Shown here in pieces: positions 23,523-32,468 of a DNA stretch of 64,000 bases. The translations under genes were made by a program, and so were the position numbers. Origin of the DNA: Wenzhouxiangella sp. XN79A (GTDB lineage: Bacteria; Pseudomonadota; Gammaproteobacteria; Xanthomonadales; Wenzhouxiangellaceae); contig NZ_JAAWWS010000122.1 of the NCBI RefSeq assembly GCF_012272825.1, positions 1-64,000 of the forward strand, in the 5' to 3' direction. Every line of letters starts with the position of its first letter. Positions within the stretch are counted from its first letter, which is position 1. Below the pieces are notes generated by a model, which was not told the DNA's origin, searched no databases, and saw nothing but the letters and a program-made list of their open reading frames with translations.

Positions 23523-25292
23523 TCAGGTCGTGAAGCGGGCCGGCCCGAGCGCCAGCCGGGCTACCGTCACGACCCGGTCCCGGCCGCTGTCCTTGGCGTC
23601 GTAGAGGGCCTGGTCGGCGCGCGCGTACAGCGCATCGAGGTCAGGCTCTCGGACCCGCTCGGCCACCCCGAAGCTCAGCGTGAACTCCGGCTCGTCGCGC
23701 GGCCTGTCGCGTCGGATCAAGGCCCGCAGGTGTTCGATTCGGGCGACCGCGGCGTCGGTCCCTTCGTTCGGCAGCGCGACGCCGAATTCCTCACCGCCCA
23801 GGCGACCGAGCAGGGCGCCCTCACCGAAGGCCTCGCGCAGACAGGCGCCGGTGCGCCGCAGGATCGCATCGCCGGTCAGGTGGCCGTGCTGGTCGTTGAT
23901 CTGTTTGAACAGGTCGATGTCGGTGATCACGATGGTGAACGTACGGTCGAGCTGCTGGCTGCGCTGGAACGCCTGGTGGGCCAGCTGGAAGAAACGCGTG
24001 TGGTTCAGCAGTCCGGTCAGCCCGTCGCGCTCCGACATCCGCTGGAAGCGCCTGCGGTCACGGGCCGTCTGGACCAGCAGCGCGATGACCAGCGCCGCGG
24101 CGATCACAGCGCCGACACCGCCGTAGAGCAGCCCGAGATCGGCTTGCTGGCGTCGTTCCGATTCAAGCTCCAGCGCCCGATTCCGGTCGCGCAGCAGTTC
24201 CAGTTCCTGCGCGCGGGCCTCGGTGTCCTGCTCGTTGATCAGCAGGGCGATTCGCATCGCCCGTTCCCGCCGGGAGCGATCGCGGCGCAGGGCGACCGCG
24301 CGCTGCAGCCGGTCCAGCGCCAGCCTGCGGTTGCCGTCCCGTTCGGCCAGCTCGGCCAGGACCTGCCAGGCCGCGGCCCTCGCGGCCCGGTCGCCCGGCG
24401 CGTCCAGGCGGTCGATGATCGGATCGAGGACGGCCTTGGCGGCCTCGGGCCGGCCTGCGATCAGTGCCCGCTCGGCCAGCACCGTGCGGGTTTCCAGCAC
24501 GCCCTCGGGAAATCCGGCCCGTTCGAACACCGCCAACGCGTTCCGCAGTTCCGCGTCGGCGCCCGGGTCCTGCTGCGCGCCCAGGGCGCGGCCGAGACCG
24601 AGCCGGGCCTGGCCTTCGAACACACGCTCCCCGGCCTCGATACAGGCCCGGGTCGCGGCAGCGAAGCGTTCCTCGGCCTCGTCGGTGCGGCCGGAATTGA
24701 GCAGCGCCCGGCCACCGCGCTCCAGCGCGATGCACGCGGTTCGCCCGAGATCGAATTCGCGGGCCAGGGCCAGCGCCTGGTCGGCATAGGTCAGTGCGGT
24801 TGCCGTCTCACCGATCCGGTCGTAGAACTCCGCCGCCACGCTGTAGGTGCCGGCGCGCATGCGCGGGTCGGCCACGCTCGGCGCACGGTTCAGTGCGCGG
24901 CGGAAATAGCGGAAGCCGGCGTCGAACCGATCGTTGACGACGAGCACGTTGGTGGCCAGGTTCAGCGCACGCTGGGCCAGGTCCGGATCCATCCGTTCGA
25001 GTTCGCCGATCAGGGCGACGATGGCGTCGCTGGCGCCGTCCAGGTCGCCGGCACGCGCGGTGTGGCGGATCCGGATCAGCTCGAAGCGGTCGCGCTGATC
25101 GGGGGTGGCCGAGGCGACCCGGAGTTCGATTTCCCCGATCAGCCGCTCCACGTCCTCGCCGCTGGAGGCCACGCTGAGCGCATCGGCCCGGTCGAGCAGC
25201 GTGTCCAGCGAGTCGTTTCCGTCCTGGCCGGTGACAGGAACGGTGGCGACAGCGAACAGGAGTGGCAGGAACCGGACGTTGAACTGCGGCAT
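23523..25292 (-). CDS. Diguanylate cyclase with periplasmic TPR-like sensor
   Basis: A 589-residue protein. A signal peptide (NVRFLPLLFAVATVPVTG) is followed by about 350 residues of helical TPR-like repeats (for example TALTYADQALALAREF and RLALDRLQRAVALRRD), predicted periplasmic. A coiled-coil and one transmembrane helix near residue 400 (LLYGGVGAVIAAALVIALLV) lead to a GGDEF domain with the active-site variant GGEEF near residue 515. The RxxD inhibitory I-site expected just upstream is absent. It should make cyclic-di-GMP in response to an envelope signal, probably without product inhibition. Confidence 0.9.
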   Translation of the reverse strand: MPQFNVRFLPLLFAVATVPVTGQDGNDSLDTLLDRADALSVASSGEDVERLIGEIELRVASATPDQRDRFELIRIRHTARAGDLDGASDAIVALIGELERMDPDLAQRALNLATNVLVVNDRFDAGFRYFRRALNRAPSVADPRMRAGTYSVAAEFYDRIGETATALTYADQALALAREFDLGRTACIALERGGRALLNSGRTDEAEERFAAATRACIEAGERVFEGQARLGLGRALGAQQDPGADAELRNALAVFERAGFPEGVLETRTVLAERALIAGRPEAAKAVLDPIIDRLDAPGDRAARAAAWQVLAELAERDGNRRLALDRLQRAVALRRDRSRRERAMRIALLINEQDTEARAQELELLRDRNRALELESERRQQADLGLLYGGVGAVIAAALVIALLVQTARDRRRFQRMSERDGLTGLLNHTRFFQLAHQAFQRSQQLDRTFTIVITDIDLFKQINDQHGHLTGDAILRRTGACLREAFGEGALLGRLGGEEFGVALPNEGTDAAVARIEHLRALIRRDRPRDEPEFTLSFGVAERVREPDLDALYARADQALYDAKDSGRDRVVTVARLALGPARFTT

Positions 25293-25515
25293 GCGAAGCG
25301 GGACCGGGTGGGAAGCAGGACACCTTCGAGCATAGCGAGTGCGACGCGGATTGGAAAGCGGCCCGGTGCGACAGCCGGTGTCCGGACACGGCGGCCGGCA
25401 TGCACGGGTCGTGGCGCGGCGATCAGATGTTCGCTGCTGGGCCGCACGGCAGCGGGAGAGCTTGCGCTATCATCGCAACGATGCCGATCCTCTCATTCCG
25501 ATGCCGCGGTCCGTC

Positions 25516-26427
25516 ATGACGACCTCTTCGCCGAAGTCGCTGGTCGTCGCGATCTCCTCGCGCGCACTGTTCGATCTGGATTCGACCCACCAGATCTACG
25601 AAGAACAGGGCCTGCAGGCCTACATGGATTACCAGCGCGAGCGGGAGGACGAGATTCTCCAGCCCGGCGTGGCCTTCCCGCTGGTCACCAAGCTGCTGGG
25701 TCTCAACGCCGACGACATGGACCACCCGGGCGTCGAGGTCCTGTTGCTGTCGCGCAACAGCGCCGATACGGGCCTGAGGATCTTCAATTCGATCGAACAT
25801 TACGATCTGAACATCGAGCGCGCGGTGTTCACCAACGGCGCCAGCCCGGCCAACTACATCGAGCCGGTCGGCGCCGACCTGTTTCTATCGGCGAATGCCG
25901 AAGACGTCCGAAAGGTGCTGATGGCCGGCTATGCCGCCGCGACCATCCTGCCGCAGGCCACCCGCGAGAATCGCTCCGGGCAGCTGCGCATCGCCTTCGA
26001 CGGCGACGCGGTGATCTTCAGCGACGAAGCCGAACGCGTCTACAAGACCCAGGGTCTGGCCGCGTTCTCGTCGAGCGAGCGCGAGGCGGCGATGAAGCCG
26101 CTGCGCGCAGGCCCGTTCAAGGCCGTTCTCGAGGCCATCCATCGCATCCAGTCGGCCTATCCGGCCGACGAAACCCCGATTCGCACGGCGCTGGTCACGG
26201 CCCGCTCGGCACCGGCGCACAAACGGGTCATCATGACGCTTCGTGCCTGGGGGATCCGGATCGACGAGTCGATGTTCCTCGGCGGCCGCGACAAGGCGGC
26301 ATTCCTGCGCGCCTTCGGCGCCGACATCTTCTTCGACGACCAGCAGCTCCATTGCGAGGCCGCCAGCCGGATCATCGCCACCGGGCACGTCCCGCACGGT
26401 GTGGCCAACGAGTCGACCGACGACTGA
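25516..26427 (+). CDS. 5'-nucleotidase (PF06189-type)
   Basis: About 303 residues. Family landmarks are LVVAISSRALFDLDSTHQIY at the N-terminus, RNSADTGLRIFNSIEHY, FDGDAVIFSDEAE, and ARSAPAHKRVIMTLRAWGI. The family dephosphorylates nucleoside 5'-monophosphates such as AMP or IMP. It is predicted cytosolic; no signal peptide is seen. The start could be ATG 25516 (MTTSSPKSLVV) or 25501; neither has a clear ribosome site. It stands alone between a divergent GGDEF gene and the propeller-amidohydrolase gene. Confidence 0.85.
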   Translation: MTTSSPKSLVVAISSRALFDLDSTHQIYEEQGLQAYMDYQREREDEILQPGVAFPLVTKLLGLNADDMDHPGVEVLLLSRNSADTGLRIFNSIEHYDLNIERAVFTNGASPANYIEPVGADLFLSANAEDVRKVLMAGYAAATILPQATRENRSGQLRIAFDGDAVIFSDEAERVYKTQGLAAFSSSEREAAMKPLRAGPFKAVLEAIHRIQSAYPADETPIRTALVTARSAPAHKRVIMTLRAWGIRIDESMFLGGRDKAAFLRAFGADIFFDDQQLHCEAASRIIATGHVPHGVANESTDD

Positions 26428-26503
26428 TCGCGGTCGCGGTTTCATTTCGTTTCTTTCCTTCCCATCCTGTTGCTCCGTTCATTCCTTTCCCGATGAGGTT
26501 TCC

Positions 26504-29500
26504 ATGCGCCTTCGTTCGCTGATCCTGCTGATTTCCGTGCTGTACATTTCCGGCCCGCTACCTGCCCGGGAGGCCTCGCCCGGCGTCGATGCGCCCGGCG
26601 GATGCGAACCCGGAGAAGACGCCGCCACCGAGTGCGAGGACCGCGAATGGTCGGTGCAGGACCCACCCGGTGAGTGGACCGAGATCGAGATCGACACCGA
26701 CCGGGTCACCTGGTCGACGGTGACGGTCAGCCCGGACGGCCGAACCGTCGTGTTCGACCTGCTCGGCGACCTGTACCGGGTGCCGATCGACGGTGGCGAT
26801 GCCGTGTCGCTGACTTCGGGCATCGCATGGGATTTCCAGCCGACCTTCAGCCCGGACGGATCGCGGATTGCCTTCATCAGCGATCGCGGCGGTGCGGAGA
26901 ACCTCTGGACCATGGCTGCCGACGGCAGCGATCCGCGCCCGGTGACGGACGAATCCGACCAGCTGCTGCACAACCCGGCCTGGTCGCCGGACGGCGAATT
27001 CATTGCCGCGCGCAAGGCCTATGTATCGGCGCGCTCGATTCCGGCCGGTTCGATCTGGATGTACCACCGCTCCGGCGGCGCCGGCGTCGAGCTGGTCGAG
27101 CGCCTGCACGGAGCGCAGTCGCAGAAGAACATTGCCGAGCCGGCCTTCTCGCCGGACGGCCGCTACGTCTATTTCAGTCAGGACACCACGTCCGGCACGG
27201 TCTGGCAGTACAACAAGGACGCCAACACCGGCCTCTTCGCGATCCGCAGGCTGGACCGCGAAGCCGGTGGCATCGAGACGGTGGTGGCGGGCCCCGGCGG
27301 TGCCATCCGCCCGGTGCCGTCGCCCGACGGCCGATACCTGGCGTTCGTCCGGCGCAACCCGACCGAGTTGAGCAGCCGGCTGATGATCAAGGACCTCGAC
27401 TCGGGCGTCGAGACCACGCTGGTCGAGCGGATCTCGCGCGACATGCAGGAAACCAGCGGCGACCGCGGAAACTACCCCGGCTTCGCCTGGCTGCCCGACG
27501 GACAAGGCCTGGTGCTGTGGTCGGACGGTGGCCTGCACCGGGTCGGCCTGGACGGCGACCGGGCGGATATCGAATTCCGTGTCCGCGACCGTCGCGCGGT
27601 TCACCCGGCGCTGAAGCTGACCGTGCCGGTCGCGCCGGACCGGGTCGCGGTCCGCATGCTGCGCTGGAATCAGTACAGCCCCGACGGGTCGAGTGCGCTG
27701 TACCAGGCGCTCGGCCACGTCTGGCTTCACGACCTCGAAACCGATCGGCGCCGCCGGCTGACCGACCAGGACGAGCACTGGGAGTTCTACCCGCGTTTCT
27801 CGCCGGATGGCCGTTCGGTGGTCTATACGACCTTCGACGACGAAGCGCTGGGCAGCGTGCAGATCAAGCGAGTCGGGCGCGGCCGGGCCCGGGTGCTGAC
27901 CGACGAGCCGGGCCATTACGTCGAGCCGTCGTTCTCGCCGGACGGTGAGCAGGTGGTCTTTCGCAAGACCACCGGCGGCTACCTGACCTCACCGACCTGG
28001 TCGGAACGGCCCGGCATCTATCGGGTGTCGGTCGATGGCGGGGAGCCGGTCCGGGTTCTCGACCGCGGCAGCAACCCGCAGTTCTCGGCCGACGCGACCC
28101 GCATCCTGTTCAGCGAACGCACCGACACCACCACGCTGGCCCTGAAGAGCGTGAACCTCGACGGCGAGGACGAGCGCACCCACCTGACCGGCAGCTGGGT
28201 CACCGACTACCGGGTCTCGCCGGACGGTCGCTGGGTCGCGTTCACCCAGGAGTACAACGTTCATGTCGCGCCCTTCTTCGCGGCCGGGAAGCCGGTTTCG
28301 ATCAGCGCGTCGAGCTCGGCCTATCCGGTTCGCCAGGTCTCGGCCCGGGCCGGCGAAGTGCTGCACTGGCTGGAGGACAGCTCGGTGCTGGGCTGGTCCT
28401 ACGGGTCCTACCTGTACCAGCGCCCGCTGAGCGATGCCTTCGCCTTTCTCGAGGGTGCGCCGGAGGAGCTGCCGGCGCCGGCGACCGAGGGTCGCAACCT
28501 GGCCTTCGAGGTGGCCGCCGACGTTCCCGAGGGTCGCATCGCGCTGGTCGGCGGCCGGGTCGTGACGATGCGCGATGCCTATTCGCGTGAAGAAGTCATC
28601 GAAAACGCCGTGGTGCTGGTCCGAGGCCACCGGATCGAGGCGGTCGGGTCGGCCGACGAGGTCGCGGTGCCGGACGGCTACCGGGTGGTCGACGTGTCCG
28701 GTCATACGGTGCTGCCCGGCCTGATCGACGCCCACGCGCACGGCGCGATGAGCAACGAGCAGCTGCAGCCGGTGCAGAACTGGATGCAGTATGCCAACCT
28801 CGCGTTCGGCGTGACCACGATCCACGATCCGTCCAACGACAACTGGGGCATCTTTTCGGTCGCCGAGCTCCAGCGCACCGGCCAGACCCTGGCGCCGCGC
28901 ATCTTCTCGACCGGTCGGATTCTCTATGCCGGGCTGTTCCCCGGGGTGACGGCGAAGATCGACGACTACGAGGACGCGCTGTTCCATGTCCGTCGTCAGC
29001 AGCAGCAGGGCGCGATCTCGGTCAAGAGCTACAACTACCTGCGCCGCGATCAGCGCCAGCAGGTGCTGCATGCCGGTCGCGAGCTCGGCATGCTGGTCGT
29101 GCCCGAAGGCGGAATGCGGCTGGAGCAGAACCTGACCCAGATCGTCGACGGCCACACCGGCATCGAGCACAATCTGTCGGTCCACCGGATCCGCTCCGAC
29201 ATCGAGCAGCTGTGGAGCCAGACCGAGGTGGTCTACTCGCCGACCTTCGTCGTTGCCTACGGCGGCCTGATGGGCGAAGAGTACTGGTACGACCGCACCG
29301 AGGTCTGGAAGAACCAGCGCCTGATGAACTTCGTGCCGAAGTCGGTCGTGTACCCGCGCTCGATCCGCCGGCCGACCGCACCCGACGCGCACTACAACCA
29401 TTTCTCGGTTGCCGAGGAGGCCCGGGAGCTGAACGCGTTGGGGGTACCGGTGGTCATCGGCGCGCACGGTCAGTTGGCCGGGCTTGGCGCGCACTGGGAA

Positions 29501-29863
29501 TTCTGGATGATGGCCCAGGGCGGGTTCACGCCGTTCCAGGCCCTGCGCGGCGCGACCATCGACGGCGCGCGGTATTTCGGAATGGAGCGCGAAATCGGCT
29601 CGATCGAGGCCGGCAAGCTGGCCGACCTGGTGATTATCGACGGCAACCCGCTCGACGATATCCGGGTCAGTCAGAACGTGGCCTATACGATGTTGAACGG
29701 CCGGCTGTACGACGCCGACACGATGAACCAGGTCGCCCCGGATGCCGTGGAACGCGAGCCGTTCTTCTTCGAGCGACCCGGCGGAGACGCCTGGCAGGCC
29801 GAGACCCATCGCCGCTTCGAGGCCATGGCCCGCAACCTGGGCTGGACGCACGACGATCATTGA
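26504..29863 (+). CDS. Secreted TolB-type beta-propeller / amidohydrolase fusion protein
   Basis: A 1,119-residue protein with signal peptide LRSLILLISVLYISGPLPA. Residues ~65-640 contain many PD40/TolB repeats (PTFSPDGSRIAFISDR, PAWSPDGEFIAARK, PAFSPDGRYVYFSQD, PRFSPDGRSVVYTT). Residues ~680-1,080 are an amidohydrolase domain: NAVVLVRGHRIEAVGSADEV, HTVLPGLIDAHAHGAM (metal site), then GSIEAGKLADLVIIDGNPL. Homologues are annotated as TolB-amidohydrolase fusions, possibly peptidase-like or cyclic-amide hydrolases. Ribosome site GAGG lies five bases before ATG 26504. Substrate unknown. Confidence 0.9.
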   Translation: MRLRSLILLISVLYISGPLPAREASPGVDAPGGCEPGEDAATECEDREWSVQDPPGEWTEIEIDTDRVTWSTVTVSPDGRTVVFDLLGDLYRVPIDGGDAVSLTSGIAWDFQPTFSPDGSRIAFISDRGGAENLWTMAADGSDPRPVTDESDQLLHNPAWSPDGEFIAARKAYVSARSIPAGSIWMYHRSGGAGVELVERLHGAQSQKNIAEPAFSPDGRYVYFSQDTTSGTVWQYNKDANTGLFAIRRLDREAGGIETVVAGPGGAIRPVPSPDGRYLAFVRRNPTELSSRLMIKDLDSGVETTLVERISRDMQETSGDRGNYPGFAWLPDGQGLVLWSDGGLHRVGLDGDRADIEFRVRDRRAVHPALKLTVPVAPDRVAVRMLRWNQYSPDGSSALYQALGHVWLHDLETDRRRRLTDQDEHWEFYPRFSPDGRSVVYTTFDDEALGSVQIKRVGRGRARVLTDEPGHYVEPSFSPDGEQVVFRKTTGGYLTSPTWSERPGIYRVSVDGGEPVRVLDRGSNPQFSADATRILFSERTDTTTLALKSVNLDGEDERTHLTGSWVTDYRVSPDGRWVAFTQEYNVHVAPFFAAGKPVSISASSSAYPVRQVSARAGEVLHWLEDSSVLGWSYGSYLYQRPLSDAFAFLEGAPEELPAPATEGRNLAFEVAADVPEGRIALVGGRVVTMRDAYSREEVIENAVVLVRGHRIEAVGSADEVAVPDGYRVVDVSGHTVLPGLIDAHAHGAMSNEQLQPVQNWMQYANLAFGVTTIHDPSNDNWGIFSVAELQRTGQTLAPRIFSTGRILYAGLFPGVTAKIDDYEDALFHVRRQQQQGAISVKSYNYLRRDQRQQVLHAGRELGMLVVPEGGMRLEQNLTQIVDGHTGIEHNLSVHRIRSDIEQLWSQTEVVYSPTFVVAYGGLMGEEYWYDRTEVWKNQRLMNFVPKSVVYPRSIRRPTAPDAHYNHFSVAEEARELNALGVPVVIGAHGQLAGLGAHWEFWMMAQGGFTPFQALRGATIDGARYFGMEREIGSIEAGKLADLVIIDGNPLDDIRVSQNVAYTMLNGRLYDADTMNQVAPDAVEREPFFFERPGGDAWQAETHRRFEAMARNLGWTHDDH

Positions 29864-30005
29864 TCGGTGGCGTGATCCGCGGCACTCCAGTGCGCGCGGC
29901 GATCCGTGACCACGCCGGGGCCTTTCCCGGCCTTGTCGTCGTTCGCGCCCGCAGCGCAGGCCGCTCGGCTATCCTCGGACCGGGAAACCAAGGAACGGGG
30001 CAGGA

Positions 30006-32450
30006 ATGAGCTGGATCGTCCACAAGTTCGGCGGCAGCAGCCTGGCCGATGCCGACGCCTTCGAGCACGTCGGTCGCCTGCTACTCGAGCGCGCTGCCGA
30101 CGGGCGCTCGCAGGCGGTCGTGGTCTCGGCAATGCAGGGCACCACCGACGCCCTGATCGACATGGCCCGGGCGGCCGGGCGCGATGCCGGCCACTGGCGC
30201 GACGGGCTCGGCGTGCTGCGCCAGCGCCATCGCGACTGCGCCGTTGCGCTGGCGTTGCCGGAACAGACCTGGGCGGCGATCGAGTTGTCGTTCCGCCGTC
30301 TCGAGCACCTGTTGGAGAGTTTCGGCCTGCTCGGGAGCGTCCCGGACGAGGCGATGGACCTGGTCTCGGCGCTCGGCGAGCAATGGTCGGCGCGGCTGTT
30401 GTCGGGCTGGTTCGAGGCCGTCGCGCAGCCCGGCCGGTTCGTCGATGCCCGCGAGGTGATCCGGATCCGGCGCGGCGAACTCGGTCCGATCGCCTGCATC
30501 GAGGACAGTCGCCTGCGGCTGGAGACGCTGTTCGACGGGCGATCGCCGGCGCGGTTCGTGATCACCGGGTTCTGCTGCCGCGACGAGCAGGGCCGGGTGG
30601 CCACGCTGGGTCGCGACGGCAGCGACTTCACCGCAACGATCGTCGCTGCGCTGCTCGAGGCCGACGAGGTCGAGATCTGGACCGACGTCGACGGCGTGCT
30701 GAACGCCGATCCCGGGCGCGTGCCGCGGGCCGAGGTGGTCGAGCGACTGTCCTACCGCGAGGCCTTCGAACTGGCCTACTTCGGCGCGCGGGTGCTGCAT
30801 CCGCAGACCCTCTCGCCGCTGCTCGAGCGCGACGTGCCGGTCCGGATCCGTTCGACCCGGCACCCGGACCGTCCCGGAACCGGGATCGACCGCGCAGGCG
30901 TCGCGCAGCCGCCGGTCAAGGGCCTGACCTGCATCCGTGAGCTGGCCCTGGTCAACGTCGAGGGCGCCGGCATGCTCGGCGTGCCCGGAACCGCCGAACG
31001 GGTGTTCGCCACGCTGCACCGGGCAGGCATCTCGGTGACGATGATTTCCCAGGGCAGCTCGGAGCACTCGATCTGCTGCGTCGTTCCGGCGAAGGAGGCC
31101 GAACGCGCCGAGCGGGTGCTGGGCGACGCCTTCGCGCGCGAGATCGATGCCGGTCAGCTGCAGTCGATCCGGCGCCAGGACGGCATCGAGGTGCTCGCCG
31201 CGGTCGGCGACGGCATGGCCGGGGCGCCGGGTGTGGCCGGCCGGATGTTCACCGCGCTCGGCCGGGCCGGCGTCAACATCCGCGCCATCGCCCAGGGCAG
31301 TTCCGAACGCAACATCTCGGTCGCGGTCGACGCGGCCCAGGCCGAGCGGGCGATGCGGGCGGTGCACTCGGCGTTCTACCTGTCGGAACAGACCTTGTCG
31401 ATCGGCGTCATCGGTCCCGGCCAGGTCGGCCGCGCGCTGCTGGCCCAGCTGCGCGACGCCGCGCCGCGGCTGGCTGCCGCCTCGGGCATCGACCTGCGGA
31501 TTCGCGCGGTCGCGAATTCCAGTCGCATGGTGCTGGCCGAGGAACGGATCGACCACGCTTCGCTGGACGGCGACCTGGCCGGCGGCCTGGCGCTGGATTT
31601 CGACCGCCTGGCCGGCCACGTGCACGCCGAACGGCTGCCGCACGCGGTGTTGATCGACTGCACCGCCAGCGCGGTCCCGCCCGGGCACTATGCCGAATGG
31701 CTGGACGCCGGCATCCACGTGATCACGCCGAACAAGCAGGCCGGCGCCGGCGACCTGGCGCGCTATCGAGCGCTGCGCGCGCTCGATGCACGGGGTCCGG
31801 CGCGCTGGCGCTACGAGGCCACGGTCGGGGCCGGCCTGCCGGTCATCCAGACGCTGCGCGATCTGATCGACAGCGGCGACCGGGTCGACATGATCGAAGG
31901 CATCTTCTCCGGCACGCTGGCCTGGTTGTTCAATCGCTTCGAACCGGGCACGGCATTCTCCGCGCTGGTCCGCGAAGCCCACGCGGCCGGTTACACCGAG
32001 CCCGATCCGGCCGATGACCTTTCCGGGCTGGACGTGGCGCGCAAGCTGGTGATCCTCGGCCGCGAGCTCGGGCTGGACCTTGCGATCGACGATGTCGAGA
32101 TCGAGCCGCTGTTGCCGGACGCCGATCTGCGTGGCGCCGACGCGGTGTTCGAAGCACTGCCGTCGCTCGACGCCGGAATGGCCGCACGGCGGGAGCGAGC
32201 CGCCGAGCAGGGCGCCTGCCTTCGCTATACGGCGCGACTGACCGCCGACGGCACGGCCCGCGTGGGGCTGGAGGAGCTGCCGGGCGACCATCCCTTCGCG
32301 CATCTCGCGCTGACCGACAACGTGGTCGCGTTCCGGACCGCCCGGTATTGCGACAATCCGCTGATCGTCCAGGGGCCGGGCGCCGGCCCGGCCGTGACCG
32401 CCGCCGGCGTGTTCTCCGACCTGCTGCGGATCGCCCAGTCGCTGGGTTGA
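30006..32450 (+). CDS. thrA: Bifunctional aspartokinase / homoserine dehydrogenase
   Basis: An 814-residue enzyme, close to E. coli ThrA (820). The aspartokinase domain (residues 1-~290) starts IVHKFGGSSLADADAF and contains VVVSAMQGTTDALI and GRDGSDFTATIVAA. Two ACT domains (~310-455: ISVTMISQGSSEHSIC and VNIRAIAQGSSERNIS) suit allosteric feedback. The homoserine dehydrogenase part (~460-814) has the nucleotide motif IGVIGPGQVGRALL, then ITPNKQAGAG and GIFSGTLAWLFN. It catalyses the first and third steps to threonine and methionine. Whether threonine or another amino acid inhibits cannot be told. thrB and thrC are not adjacent. Confidence 0.94.
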   Translation: MSWIVHKFGGSSLADADAFEHVGRLLLERAADGRSQAVVVSAMQGTTDALIDMARAAGRDAGHWRDGLGVLRQRHRDCAVALALPEQTWAAIELSFRRLEHLLESFGLLGSVPDEAMDLVSALGEQWSARLLSGWFEAVAQPGRFVDAREVIRIRRGELGPIACIEDSRLRLETLFDGRSPARFVITGFCCRDEQGRVATLGRDGSDFTATIVAALLEADEVEIWTDVDGVLNADPGRVPRAEVVERLSYREAFELAYFGARVLHPQTLSPLLERDVPVRIRSTRHPDRPGTGIDRAGVAQPPVKGLTCIRELALVNVEGAGMLGVPGTAERVFATLHRAGISVTMISQGSSEHSICCVVPAKEAERAERVLGDAFAREIDAGQLQSIRRQDGIEVLAAVGDGMAGAPGVAGRMFTALGRAGVNIRAIAQGSSERNISVAVDAAQAERAMRAVHSAFYLSEQTLSIGVIGPGQVGRALLAQLRDAAPRLAAASGIDLRIRAVANSSRMVLAEERIDHASLDGDLAGGLALDFDRLAGHVHAERLPHAVLIDCTASAVPPGHYAEWLDAGIHVITPNKQAGAGDLARYRALRALDARGPARWRYEATVGAGLPVIQTLRDLIDSGDRVDMIEGIFSGTLAWLFNRFEPGTAFSALVREAHAAGYTEPDPADDLSGLDVARKLVILGRELGLDLAIDDVEIEPLLPDADLRGADAVFEALPSLDAGMAARRERAAEQGACLRYTARLTADGTARVGLEELPGDHPFAHLALTDNVVAFRTARYCDNPLIVQGPGAGPAVTAAGVFSDLLRIAQSLG

Positions 32451-32468
32451 CGGCGCCGGTCGGTCCGT

